A stretch of 34,953 nt of DNA, from the NCBI GenBank assembly GCA_016711285.1, contig JADJTG010000018.1, positions 1 to 34,953 on the forward strand. The letters are read 5' to 3'. This document shows positions 9,076-17,588 of this stretch, piece after piece. The notes beneath the pieces were generated by a model that ran no database searches, was not told the origin of the DNA, and saw only the letters and a list, made by a program, of their open reading frames with translations. Made by a program: the position numbers and the translations under genes. The stretch is from Sphingobacteriales bacterium. GTDB taxonomy: Bacteria; Bacteroidota; Bacteroidia; Chitinophagales; UBA2359. Positions within the stretch are counted from its first letter, which is position 1. Every line of letters starts with the position of its first letter.

Positions 9076-12000
9076 ATGAAAAAAAATTTTGCAATCGCGT
9101 ATTGCTTATTATTACTGTTGTTGGGGCATCAAACAACAAAAGCACAGGTAAGTATGGGGGGGCAACCCTTGGCTCTGAAAGAAACTCATTATGCCGAACG
9201 TATCCCTGTGGAGCAGATGCCCACACTCAATATGGAAGCCATACAGGCCGAAGATGCAGCCGAAGAGGGCAAAGACATACCACCGCGCTTTGGCTATCCG
9301 ATAGATGTGCAGTTGGATTTGAATAATAGCGGTATCTGGATAGATTTGCCTAACGGCGCAAGATTGTGGCAATTACAAATAGAATCGGAGGGGGCACTTA
9401 CATTGAACCTCAACTACGGTAAATTTTTTATGCCTGCCGGTGCTAAATTTTTTATCTATAATCCCGACACAAAAGAAATATTAGGCGCATTCACTTCTTA
9501 TAATAACAAATCGCACGGCACTTTTGCTACGGGTTTTACGAAGGGCAGTCGTGCAGTGTTGGAGTATTATGAGCCTGCTACGCAAAAAGGAAAAGGTATT
9601 ATCAGCATTTCGCAAGTAATACACGGTTACAAATCTATTATTTCTATGGTAAAAGCCTTCGGCAGTTCGGGTTCGTGCAACAACAATGTGGTATGTCCGC
9701 TGAGTGCCGGTTGGGAAAACCAAATTAAAGGCGTAGCCATGTTGCTTACTTCCGGCAATTCGCGCTTTTGCAGTGGCTCGCTCATCAATACCACCGCCCA
9801 AAATTGTAAGCCGTATCTCCTCACTGCCGACCACTGTGTAGGTGAAACAGCAGGACAAACGGCTAACTATATTTTTATGTTCAACTACAACAGCCCCACT
9901 TGCAGCCCTTCGGCAGATGGACCGACCAACCAAACGGTGCAAGGTGCAACTTTGAGGGCGGTAGCAGCTACTTCTGATTTTGCTTTGTTTGAGTTAGATG
10001 ATAATCCCGCAGATTTTTATGATGTATATTTTAATGGTTGGAGTCATTCTTCTACGCCTTCGCCTTCGGCAGTGGGTATTCATCACCCCGCCGGCGATGT
10101 GAAAAAATTCAGTGTAGAAAACGACCCGCTTACTCAAATAGATTGGGGCAATGTAACCGGAGTATCGCATTGGAAAGTAAATGATTGGGATAGCGGTACT
10201 ACCGAGGGCGGTTCTTCCGGTTCGCCTTTATTTAATAATAATATGCAAATTATTGGTCAATTACACGGTGGCGGTGCAGCCTGCGGTAATAATTTGGAAG
10301 ACCAATATGGTGCGCTGTGGTATTCGTGGGATCAAATAGGTACCGGTTCCACTACACAGCTCAAACCTTGGCTTGACCCCATCAACAGTGGTGCTACTGC
10401 TATTGCCGGTACTTATGACATTTGCGCGCCGCCTGCCGCCGATGATGCGGGTATCAGTAGCATCATTGAGCCTACTGCCCAAGTTTGCAGTGCTACCATC
10501 ACTCCTCAAATTACTTTGATGAACTATGGCAGCAATACACTCACCTCTGTTACTATCAATTATAGTTTGAATGGTAGCAATTATACCTATAACTGGACAG
10601 GCTCATTGGCAGCAAATACCTCTACAACGTTATCTTTACCCTCACTGAACACACCGGCAGGCACACATACTTTTACGGCTTCTACCTCCAATCCGAATGG
10701 CACTACCGACCCCAATACCGGAAATGATATGTCCAGCATCACATTTTCTTCTACGGGTGGCAGCCTTTGCTACTGTGCATCGCAGGGCAATAGTGTTGTT
10801 GATGAATGGATACAAAGTGTACAAATCGGTGCTTTTAGCAATAACTCCGGCAACAATGGTGGCTATGAAGATTTTACGGTGCAAACTGTTAGTTTGGCAG
10901 TAGGCAGTAATAGCGTTACACTCATACCCGGATTCACGGCGACTGCATATAATGAATACTGGAGAATATGGATTGATTTGAACCAAGACGGAGATTTTGC
11001 TGATGCGGGAGAATTAACTTTTGATGCAGGAGCAGTATCTAATACAACCGTTACCGGAACAATGGTGTTGAGCGCAGCCATTAGCGGCACTACGCGTATG
11101 CGAGTATCCATGAAATACAATGCTGCACCTACTCCTTGCGAAGCATTTGCTTATGGTGAGGTAGAAGATTATACTGTTATTATAGGTGATTGCACTACTC
11201 CCGATACTGATGGCGATGGTATATGTGATGCCGCCGACCTTTGTCCGGGCTTTGATGATAATGCCGATGCAGACGGCGATGGTATTCCCGACGGTTGCGA
11301 TACTTGCAACGCTTGTCCTTGTACTTCACAAGGTAACAGCACCGCCGATGAATGGATTGAAAGCGTACAAATCGGTTCGCTGGCCAATGTATCCGGCAAC
11401 AATCAGGGCTATGCCGATTTTTCTACCTTAGATACTCTTGATGTAGAAACAGGCATTACTTACGCCTTTACACTCACACCCGGTTTCACCAGTACCCTTT
11501 ATAACGAATACTGGAAAATATGGATTGATTATAACCAAAATGGAAGTTTTGAAGATAGCGGCGAATTGGTATATGATGCCGGAAGTGCAGTAAATACTGC
11601 TGTAAGCGGTACTTTTGTAGTGCCTGCCGGAACAACAAGCGGCTACACTTGGCTGCGTGTATCTATGAAATATAACGCCGCTTCTACTTCTTGCGAAGCG
11701 TTTACTTGGGGCGAGGTGGAAGATTATATCGTACATATCATCACCCCCACTGCTTGTCAGGATATTGTCAGCATCAGCGGCACATTTGCAAGTGGCTCTA
11801 ATGCCCTGTATGAAGCCAATATAGAAATCTCTGCTACGCAAACGATACAAAGCGGGGCTGCTCAGGAGTTAAGAGCAGGCAACAGAGTATTGCTCATACC
11901 TCAATTTGCAGCCGAAAGCGGCAGCGATGTATGGGTACATATCGAAGGTTGTACGCCGCCGGCAATATTAAAACCGGAAAGCGACGAAACCACACAGAGT

Positions 12001-12315
12001 ATTTTGGAGCAGTTCAATAAAGTACAAAACACTGATATTATATCCAAAGTGCAACCTTTACAAATACAAATGCAGCCCAATCCGGCTAATGATTTCACAC
12101 AACTTTCTTTCAGTGCCCCGCACGACACACAAATATTGGTAGAAATATACGATATGCAAGCAATGAATGTAGTGCGTTTGCATTATGATAATATTACAGC
12201 GCAACAATCTTACAACTTACAAATCAATACGAATGATTTGCCGAGCGGTATGTATTTAGTGAAAGTAAGCGATATGCGAGGTACGCAACAAACCTTAAAA
12301 TTAGTAGTGCAATAG
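9076..12315 (+). CDS. Secreted lysyl-endopeptidase-like serine protease with CARDB, two GEVED domains and T9SS sorting domain
   Basis: 1079 aa, intact. A signal peptide covers residues 1-24 (ending TKAQ). A trypsin-like protease domain spans about 190-440 and resembles Achromobacter-type lysyl endopeptidase, including GSSGSCNNNVVCP. The triad is readable: His253 in LLTADHCVG, Asp301 in SDFALFELD and Ser381 in GGSSGSPLF. About 455-560 looks like a CARDB/Ig-like adhesion domain. Two related GEVED domains follow (about 565-703 and 748-888; each has QGNS, DEWI, EYW-IWID and GEVEDY). Between them, about 708-745, is an Asp-rich calcium-binding stretch with DTDGDG and DADGDG, as in thrombospondin type 3 repeats. 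About 995-1079 is a type A sorting domain (MQPNPANDF, LPSGMYLVKV). The protein is predicted to be extracellular or surface-bound. Lysine specificity is inferred from family resemblance only. Confidence 0.9.
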   Translation: MKKNFAIAYCLLLLLLGHQTTKAQVSMGGQPLALKETHYAERIPVEQMPTLNMEAIQAEDAAEEGKDIPPRFGYPIDVQLDLNNSGIWIDLPNGARLWQLQIESEGALTLNLNYGKFFMPAGAKFFIYNPDTKEILGAFTSYNNKSHGTFATGFTKGSRAVLEYYEPATQKGKGIISISQVIHGYKSIISMVKAFGSSGSCNNNVVCPLSAGWENQIKGVAMLLTSGNSRFCSGSLINTTAQNCKPYLLTADHCVGETAGQTANYIFMFNYNSPTCSPSADGPTNQTVQGATLRAVAATSDFALFELDDNPADFYDVYFNGWSHSSTPSPSAVGIHHPAGDVKKFSVENDPLTQIDWGNVTGVSHWKVNDWDSGTTEGGSSGSPLFNNNMQIIGQLHGGGAACGNNLEDQYGALWYSWDQIGTGSTTQLKPWLDPINSGATAIAGTYDICAPPAADDAGISSIIEPTAQVCSATITPQITLMNYGSNTLTSVTINYSLNGSNYTYNWTGSLAANTSTTLSLPSLNTPAGTHTFTASTSNPNGTTDPNTGNDMSSITFSSTGGSLCYCASQGNSVVDEWIQSVQIGAFSNNSGNNGGYEDFTVQTVSLAVGSNSVTLIPGFTATAYNEYWRIWIDLNQDGDFADAGELTFDAGAVSNTTVTGTMVLSAAISGTTRMRVSMKYNAAPTPCEAFAYGEVEDYTVIIGDCTTPDTDGDGICDAADLCPGFDDNADADGDGIPDGCDTCNACPCTSQGNSTADEWIESVQIGSLANVSGNNQGYADFSTLDTLDVETGITYAFTLTPGFTSTLYNEYWKIWIDYNQNGSFEDSGELVYDAGSAVNTAVSGTFVVPAGTTSGYTWLRVSMKYNAASTSCEAFTWGEVEDYIVHIITPTACQDIVSISGTFASGSNALYEANIEISATQTIQSGAAQELRAGNRVLLIPQFAAESGSDVWVHIEGCTPPAILKPESDETTQSILEQFNKVQNTDIISKVQPLQIQMQPNPANDFTQLSFSAPHDTQILVEIYDMQAMNVVRLHYDNITAQQSYNLQINTNDLPSGMYLVKVSDMRGTQQTLKLVVQ

Positions 12316-12350
12316 CATAGTAATTTCATTCGGTGATTTTTTTAAATACA

Positions 12351-12387
12351 ACAAAGCTGCTATCCTTAAAAAAGATAGCGGCTTTGT
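12351..12387 (+). terminator. Hairpin terminator after the protease
   Basis: ACAAAGCTGCTATC (12351-12364) pairs with GATAGCGGCTTTGT (12374-12387), 14 bp with one T-G wobble and a 9-nt loop, followed by ATTTT. Confidence 0.8.
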
Positions 12388-12726
12388 ATTTTAGATGCCG
12401 GATTAATAACCTACACATTATGAAATTTTCTTAAAAAGGTGTTAAAAACCTTGCTGCAAACTATGCGACAGTTTTTATCCGAATGTCAAAAATAAAAATT
12501 TATACTACTTCAATAATCCTCAAATTGAGGTTTAGGTGTTTTTAAAAATCCCACCCGCTGCCTATTCATCTTAAAAGCCATTTAATGCCCAAAATTGAGG
12601 TTCAAACAGTGTAAGTTGTGTTCGGAACTTTCATTTGTCTGAACCCTGATTTTCAAGATGGAAGGATAGGCAGGATTTTTTTATTTTTTACTCCCAACCC
12701 TATTTTTACTCATAGCACAGTTTATT

Positions 12727-12894
12727 TTACACGCCCGCCAATCCCGAAATACCGCCGCCTACTACGACTACTGTTTTGCCGTTGGGCTGCACAATTTCGG
12801 GGTCATCTTCGCCGCAACTCGCCAAAAATGAGGAAGAAAGTAATAATAAAGGTAATCCTGTGAGTGTTTTTTTAATAAATTTCCGTCTTTGCAT
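12727..12894 (-). pseudogene. Truncated start of an exported flavin (amine oxidase-like) oxidoreductase
   Basis: The minus strand has an open frame from ATG at 12894 to TAA at 12727, 55 codons. It begins MQRRKFIKKTLTGLPLLLLS, then SFLASCGEDDPEIV, which is a twin-arginine-like or lipoprotein-like leader (RRKFIKK; LASC lipobox). It is followed by VVVVGGGISGLAG, the dinucleotide-binding GxGxxG start of FAD-dependent amine oxidases. The frame ends immediately after that motif and no further FAD-oxidase sequence is visible downstream to 12400. It is a 5' remnant left by a deletion. The 81-aa plus-strand ORF over the same bases has no recognisable features and I treat it as a shadow. Confidence 0.7.
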
Positions 12895-13294
12895 GTTTTT
12901 TAAAATATTAACTGACTGTTCAAAATAACTTTATAATATTTTTTCAATTTTTCACACAATATAAAATCAACTTTTCACTCGCTACAGATAATTATATTTT
13001 AATATATTTTTCAAAAAAACTCAGGCTTCCGTTGCGCTTATAAGTTTGCCCAAAAAGATTTCAGGGTATTTACACAAAAAAACCGCCAACCTATGAGGGG
13101 CGGCGGTTTTCTATTCTATATTTTATTTTGTCTTGAAATAAAAAGCGTCAAAATTTATAATAAATACAGACATTTAGGCTTGTCAGTTCTTTAAACGAAG
13201 TAGTAGAAAAACTTATGATGGAGTTTATAGCCCCCTTTATCCAATCATTTTTCCTTATTCCAAAGCAAATGCACTCAAAACAAACTAAAAATAA
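12895..13294. other. Noncoding AT-rich stretch
   Basis: No supportable gene on either strand apart from the hairpin at 13079-13110 listed separately. Confidence 0.4.
13079..13110 (-). terminator. Hairpin, probable terminator reading leftward
   Basis: AAAACCGCC (13079-13087) pairs with GGCGGTTTT (13102-13110). On the minus strand the stem is followed by a run of T (complement of A at 13076-13082). No intact minus-strand gene ends just upstream, so what it serves is unclear. Confidence 0.5.
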
Positions 13295-13317
13295 AAAGAG
13301 TAGTAAGCCTACTCTTT
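13295..13317 (-). terminator. Hairpin terminator of the 13400-14170 gene
   Basis: AAAGAGTAG (13295-13303) pairs with CTACTCTTT (13309-13317), 5-nt loop, and T-rich on the minus strand after the stem. It is about 83 bp past the minus-strand stop codon. Confidence 0.6.
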
Positions 13318-13399
13318 AATATATTAATTTTAACCGATATTAATTCTTTATCATTATTTCAGGAATAGTGACAAATAAAAGAATCGTTCAAAAACGATA

Positions 13400-14170
13400 T
13401 TAATGAACAATCACAAATTTTTCGGTACGCGCACCTTTCGCACCTTCCAATACATAAATGTACCGACCGGCAGGCAAAGCAGGAGTCCAGGTAACAGTGT
13501 ATTCGCCGGCAGCGCGGAAACCCTGCTCAATTACATCTACCAACTGACCGTTCATATTATATACTTTCAAAGCGATGTTTTCGTTGTCGGCAGTGTAAGT
13601 AATTTGGGCAGTGCTGCTGATAGCAGTAGGCACGGCTTGGAGGCTGTGTGTGCTGCTAAACTCGTTGATACCGGTAAAGCCCTCAATCCATTCAGCAGTT
13701 ACGCCGTCAAACAAAGTTCCTGATTTATTTTCGGCATAAGGAGCAGGTGAACCTAAACCCGCTAAGAAAACATCCTGACCATCATTGTCAGCTCCTTTCA
13801 AAGTACCGTCTTCGTTGCGGAATACCATACCGATTTTGTTCATTTCGGCGGGTGCTTGGGGGTTCATACCATAGTAATTACCCCAATGAATTTCGATTAC
13901 CCACAAATCATCTTCGGTGTTGGTCATTTCACCTACACCGTTATCCACTCCCCAACTTTGTTCGGCAGGCTGCTTACTCCAATTAGCTGCGCCGGAGTGC
14001 ATATATACTTTGTTGGGACCTGCGGCAGCCAAGCCGCCATCAGTCAGTTCCTGACCGTCAGTACCGCCTTTGCCTTTGCTGGCATCATACACAATACGCA
14101 AATACTCAGTTTGAGCCATCAGGCTTGCGCTTACGAACATAGCGCAAAGAATAAGTAAAGTTTTTTTCAT
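13400..14170 (-). CDS. Secreted protein with starch-binding-like domain and T9SS-type C-terminus
   Basis: I chose the ATG at 14170 because it starts MKKTLLILCAMFVSASLMAQ, a typical signal peptide; the frame is open for 16 more codons upstream but these look untranslated. 256 aa. The middle (YMHSGAANWSKQPAEQSWGV, then VIEIHWGNYYGMNP, then GMVFRNEDGTLKGADNDGQD) resembles the Ig-like accessory domains found on Bacteroidota alpha-amylases and related surface glycan proteins. The last 70 residues (ITYTADNENIALKVYNMNGQ, LPAGRYIYVLEG, EKFVIVH) are a type A sorting domain. No catalytic domain is present, so it may be a carbohydrate-binding surface protein; the function is inferred. It is monocistronic, with its own promoter at 14264-14295 and its own terminator. 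Confidence 0.75.
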   Translation of the reverse strand: MKKTLLILCAMFVSASLMAQTEYLRIVYDASKGKGGTDGQELTDGGLAAAGPNKVYMHSGAANWSKQPAEQSWGVDNGVGEMTNTEDDLWVIEIHWGNYYGMNPQAPAEMNKIGMVFRNEDGTLKGADNDGQDVFLAGLGSPAPYAENKSGTLFDGVTAEWIEGFTGINEFSSTHSLQAVPTAISSTAQITYTADNENIALKVYNMNGQLVDVIEQGFRAAGEYTVTWTPALPAGRYIYVLEGAKGARTEKFVIVH

Positions 14171-14263
14171 TTGATAAAACAAAATTTTAGGTTTATTAAA
14201 ATAATAAAAGAGTTCCAAAACGAGCTAAAAAACAAAATCTCAATGTTAATTGTACACTAACAA

Positions 14264-14295
14264 CAAAAATACACCATATTTTGTTTTAAGGCAAA
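14264..14295 (-). promoter_or_regulatory. Consensus Bacteroidota promoter TTTG-N20-TATTTTTG
   Basis: On the minus strand TTTG (14295-14292), exactly 20 nt, then TATTTTTG (14271-14264) matches the Bacteroidota sigma-ABfr consensus TTTG-N19-21-TAnnTTTG. Transcription would start near 14258, giving a leader of about 88 nt before ATG 14170. Confidence 0.7.
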
Positions 14296-14404
14296 ATTTT
14301 GCAAAAAATTAACATAAAAGTTCTATATTTTTGCTTTCCTAAAATATTTGATGATTTTCGTTGCTGAAATTTATTTTAGTACACTTTGACAACTGCAAGG
14401 GTAA

Positions 14405-14536
14405 AATATACATTCCAAAATAAAAACAACTGATACGCTTGCTTCTGATGAACAACAAGCCTTATTCAAAATGATTGGTTTGGCTTTAGCCAATAAGCAG
14501 ATGAAAGATAATTTACAAACTTTAATTGCTCAATAA
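14405..14536 (+). pseudogene. C-terminal fragment resembling an XRE-type regulator tail
   Basis: An open frame without ATG until 14471 encodes KTTDTLASDEQQALFKMIGL, then ALANKQMKDNLQTLIAQ and TAA at 14534-14536. Acidic DEQQALFKMI plus ALANKQMKDN resembles the last 35 residues of small XRE/HTH regulators. The DNA-binding part is missing, so it is a remnant or a short peptide gene. It ends 1 bp before hicB. Confidence 0.35.
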
Positions 14537-14537
14537 T

Positions 14538-14762
14538 ATGTACACATACAAAATTCGTTTACACAAAGAAACCGAAGGTGGTTTTACTGTTTCTGTTCCC
14601 GCATTACCTGGCTGTATTACCTATGGCGAAGATGTGGACGAAGCTATTGCAATGGCGAAAGAAGCTATTGAACTGTATATTGAAGAATTGCAGGAAAGAG
14701 GCGAGGCAATACCCGATGACAGCAATACTTTGGAATACTCTCTAAACCTTGAAGTGGTATGA
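14538..14762 (+). CDS. hicB: HicB-type antitoxin
   Basis: 74 aa from ATG 14538: MYTYKIRLHKETEGGFTVSV, then PALPGCITYGEDVDEAIAMA and KEAIELYIEELQERGEAIPDD. This is the HicB-like partial RNase-H fold with the hallmark PALPGC and the helix IELYIEEL. An upstream in-frame TTG at 14526 is possible but the ATG fits the family. There is no DNA-binding tail, so autoregulation may need another protein or fold. Its stop overlaps the hicA start by ATGA, so the order is antitoxin first, the reverse of classical hicAB. It neutralises the HicA mRNA interferase. Confidence 0.85.
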   Translation: MYTYKIRLHKETEGGFTVSVPALPGCITYGEDVDEAIAMAKEAIELYIEELQERGEAIPDDSNTLEYSLNLEVV

Positions 14763-14965
14763 ACCTAAGCCCAGAGCGACTGATTAAATTTTTAGAAGAA
14801 AATGGCTTTATTTTTAAACGTTCCAAAGGTTCGCACCAATTGTATTACAATCCAATTTACCAATAAAACGGTTATCGTGCCTGTACACGGCGGCAAGGAT
14901 ATGAAAAAGGTACTTTTCTTGCCATCATCAAACAAGCCGGACTTGATAAAAATGACTTGGACTAA
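14759..14965 (+). CDS. hicA: HicA-type mRNA interferase toxin, two compensating frameshifts
   Basis: Starts at the ATGA overlap with hicB: MNLSPERLIKFLEENGFIFK, then RSKGSHQLYYNP with the catalytic-type His of GSH. An extra A at about 14851 shifts the frame into FTNKTVIVPVHGGKDMKK, and a missing G at about 14909 shifts back into GTFLAIIKQAGLDKNDLD and TAA at 14963-14965. Total length fits a HicA of about 68 aa (dsRBD-like fold). As written, the reading meets TAA soon after YYNP and would be inactive. Because both flanks of each indel are well conserved, sequence error or very recent mutation is likely. Confidence 0.75.
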
Positions 14966-15021
14966 ATTTATTTTGTGCCATTTTGGAAACTGATGATTAG
15001 ATTTTCAATTGACATTATAGA

Positions 15022-15058
15022 AAATACAAGAGCCACCTAATCGGTGGCTTTTGTATTT
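15022..15058 (+). terminator. Hairpin terminator of hicBA
   Basis: AAATACAAGAGCCACC (15022-15037) pairs with GGTGGCTTTTGTATTT (15043-15058), 16 bp with one G-T wobble and loop TAATC. Confidence 0.8.
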
Positions 15059-15325
15059 ATAAGTCGGGTACAAATGCAAAGAATATATTTTCAATATTGT
15101 AGTTATACCATTAAAGTATCTATTTGGCATAGTTGTTTTATACAGATTCAATTCCATTCAAAGTGGCTGTTGCTAATATCAGCCACATCATTACAAAGTA
15201 GAAGATTTTACACCCTGTGTCATTTAGATATTTATCTGGTATTACAAAACTCATCAAAACCAATTAAGTTTCCGTAATCTACATAATCACCTAAACCTAA
15301 AGGCTTCAACAAGTTCGTACTCGTT
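15059..15325. other. Stretch without a supportable gene
   Basis: The 77-aa plus-strand ORF here has no recognisable motif and uses codons unlike neighbouring genes. I see no RNA structure. Confidence 0.35.
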
Positions 15326-15780
15326 TTAGCGGCTCTCACAAACTAATTTAACTTCATCCTCCCATTTTTGAATTTCTTCACTTTTTAAAGTATAAATACT
15401 TATAGGTAAAGACACTCCAAATTTTCCAAGTTTTTTCAGTAATTTCTTATTAAAAATTTCAAAATTACATTGCCCCCATCAAAATAAACCTCTATGAAAA
15501 TCTGCAATTCGTTTGCCCCATTTTCAATAAATAAGGAATAGTTTTTTTCTATAAACTCAATAAACTCCTTTTCGTAATTTTCTATTCTATCTTCTGTTGA
15601 AAATTTTTGAGGATGCCAAAGAGACATTACCCCATAACCGTACTCCTTAGAATCATCTATAAATTTCTTATCGGTTGGTTTAAAATAAGAGTCTATAGTA
15701 AAATTTCCCTGAATTTTACTGAGTATTTTATCAGGGTAAAAATTATCTCCTGAAACTGAGAAATTATATTTAAAAATCAT
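15326..15780 (-). CDS. Probable immunity protein, DUF4279-like, frameshifted
   Basis: About 151 aa after repair. It begins MIFKYNFSVSGDNFYPDKIL and runs through VMSLWHPQKFSTEDR and IEKNYSLFIENGANELQI to VYFDGG. A run of five G on the minus strand (15473-15477) is one short; adding one base continues CNFEIFNKKLLKKLGKFGVS, then LPISIYTLK, EIQKWEDEVKLV and TAA at 15326. The layout (beta strands, W, a helix pair, an FDGG turn, then LxxLGxxLxxxIY) fits DUF4279, which is often next to polymorphic toxins. Only 2 bp separate it from the stop of the upstream effector, the usual effector-immunity spacing. The immunity role is inferred from context. Confidence 0.6.
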
Positions 15781-15782
15781 GT

Positions 15783-16454
15783 TTATTTAATAAATTTTTT
15801 ACCTGTGTTTATCCAATTACCTGATTTATTACTCTTTAAAAACACATCTTTTGTATTGGAATCCATATAAAAATCCGCATTAATATCTCCTTTAAGTTCT
15901 TTCTGGAATTCTTTAAGAAATTTACCTTTAGCTGGTCCCTTATGCCAATCTTTACCTGCTTTCAAGAATTCTCCAATGTCATCTATTTACATCTTCTTAG
16001 CAGTTTTAGCAAGGTTACTTACCCCCTTAGCGGCAAGTTTACTCATGCCTTTTCTAATTAGAACACTCGTTACAGCTCCTTCTCCACTAGGAACTGTAAA
16101 GATATCAACCCCCCAACAAAACATCTCCAAATAATATGCCGCATATTCATAACTAGATATTGAACCATCTCCAAGCTTAACATTATAATAACCCCAATCT
16201 CCATTTCCACGAATAATATTATATAATTGTCTTATTGGACTTTGAGCATTCCAAGCATAGGTATTAAACGAATATAGACCTTCGGGAATTGGCCCTTCAT
16301 TTTGTACATTTTGGGAGTTTGGGTTGTTCATATGTCTACCTTTTCCAGATGTTGCAGAATGCTGATAAATAACCTCTCCTTTAGAATTTAAAACTTTAAT
16401 TACATTTCCATCAAAAATCATACTTATATTATCATCAAGTTGCAATAATACCAA
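15783..16454 (-). CDS. Effector tip (polymorphic toxin A), interrupted by an in-frame stop
   Basis: The frame is open from 16454 (TTG; the first ATG is at 16421) to TAA at 15987-15989, then continues in the same frame to TAA at 15783. The N-terminal part reads MIFDGNVIKVLNSKGEVIYQ, then SGKGRHMNNPNSQNV and EGPIPEGLYSFNTY, like the start of DUF2778/Tlde1-type L,D-transpeptidase-fold effectors, but the later His/Cys catalytic stretch is not seen. The middle (VLIRKGMSKLAAKGVSNLAK) is Rhs-linker-like. After the stop come IDDIGEFLKAGKDWHKG and NADFYMDSNTKDVFLKSN and GNWINTG, a short toxin-like C-terminus. The stop lies inside AKKM-IDDIGEF and truncates the tip by about 68 residues. A DUF4279-like gene follows directly. 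The 5' end abuts an IS630 element. Activity is unknown. Confidence 0.55.
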
Positions 16455-16463
16455 ATATATGTA

Positions 16464-17522
16464 CTAAATAGTCCAATCAAAATATTGAAAAACATAGTCA
16501 AAACTGCATATATTCTTAACCTCATTTGAGGTTAGATTTTGACAAGTTTTTGTAATAAAATCACTGACTTGATTTAAAGAACTGCATAAAATATTTGTAA
16601 ATGATCGTTTAAATTTCCACCATACTTTTCTGCAGGATTAAGTTCCAGGAGTATGGAGGAAGAAAAATCATTCCTATATTTTCTGGAATATTTAGTTTTT
16701 TAGCCTTGTGAAAGGCAGCATTATCCAAGACTAAAATTTTATATTCCGATGGTCTATGTTTTGATAATTCATTCAGATAAACTTGAAAAGTTTGTGCATT
16801 GCATAAAGACATTTCCATCAAGAAATTATCCCCATCCAAAGGGGAAAATGAGCCAAAAAGATAGGTAGATTTAAAAACTTGATGGTAAGGACAGATAGGT
16901 TTTATTCCTTTTGAAGTAAGTATTTTCCCATTTCTTGTAAACATTCCAAATCTTGATTCATCTTGAAAATATAGATTCACTGTTTTGTATGGGAAACTTA
17001 CTGAAAGTAAAAGGTTTATACACTTTTGATGGAAGTTTTTTTAAAAGCCTCCACTGCCTTTTCTTCTTTTTTGACATGACTTTTTCGGGCAACTTTTATT
17101 TTGGTATTAAAGTTTCGTTGTACATATTTCACCAAAGTAATATACTTCATATCTTTGTGTAATTCAGTATTTACCCAGTTTAGTAGTTCTGTATAACCTA
17201 CAATTCCATTGCTGGGGTTGGTCAATAATTTTTCTAATTGCTCTCGTTCATTGTCCTTTATAATGGAAGGTTTAAAACCAATTCTTCCATCTTTAAAAAC
17301 GCATCTAAGCCTTCTTTTGCATAGATATTTCTCCATTTTAATACGGTGTTATGATTTATTCCTGTTAAATCAGAAACTTCTCTTTTGAAATTCGGTATGC
17401 TCATGCTTTTTTAACACAATAAGAATATTTATTCTTTTTGCAATAAGTGGAATACTACGCCTTTGTAAAGATTTAAGTTCTTTGATTGTTTCTTTGATTT
17501 GAATAATTTTAGGAAAAGACAT
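16464..17522 (-). pseudogene. IS630-type transposase, frameshifted
   Basis: About 353 codons, normal for the family, but split by about five indels. It starts MSFPKIIQIKETIKELKSLQ at 17522. A helix-turn-helix region reads EVSDLTGINHNTVLKWRN (about 17340-17385). Further in are KDGRIGFKP and the DDE catalytic core: NLYFQDESRFGMFTR (first Asp), KILVLDNAAFHKAKKL (second Asp), and LNPAEK followed after an indel by WWKFKRSF (Glu; about 16600-16640). A homopolymer A run near 17043 is one base short. The last frame ends QYFDWTI with TAG at 16464-16466, i.e. 3 bp beyond the inverted repeat, in flanking DNA. With these breaks the enzyme would be inactive, unless they are sequencing errors. Confidence 0.8.
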
Positions 17523-17580
17523 ATATAAATATTTTATAGTTCAAAATTAATAAAAAATCCATTTCGCAAATATTGGACTA
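16469..17580 (-). mobile_element. IS630-family insertion sequence, 1.1 kb
   Basis: Both ends carry the inverted repeat TAGTCCAAT: 16469-16477 and its complement ATTGGACTA at 17572-17580. Each end begins with TA, consistent with IS630/Tc1 insertion at a TA target. The body is filled by one transposase gene on the minus strand. Similarity of the ends beyond 9 bp is weak. It lies between an Rhs-tail remnant (17589-17678) and effector A (15783-16454), both on the minus strand. Confidence 0.8.
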
Positions 17581-17588
17581 TATCTGTT

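Noticed and set aside
9481..9942. 153-aa minus-strand ORF
   Set aside because: Antisense to the protease domain, which has a full triad and an intact 1079-aa frame.
12618..12863. 81-aa plus-strand ORF
   Set aside because: No motif, and the opposite strand carries a recognisable flavin-oxidase start over the same bases.
15044..15277. 77-aa plus-strand ORF
   Set aside because: Overlaps the hicBA terminator and has no motif or ribosome-binding context.
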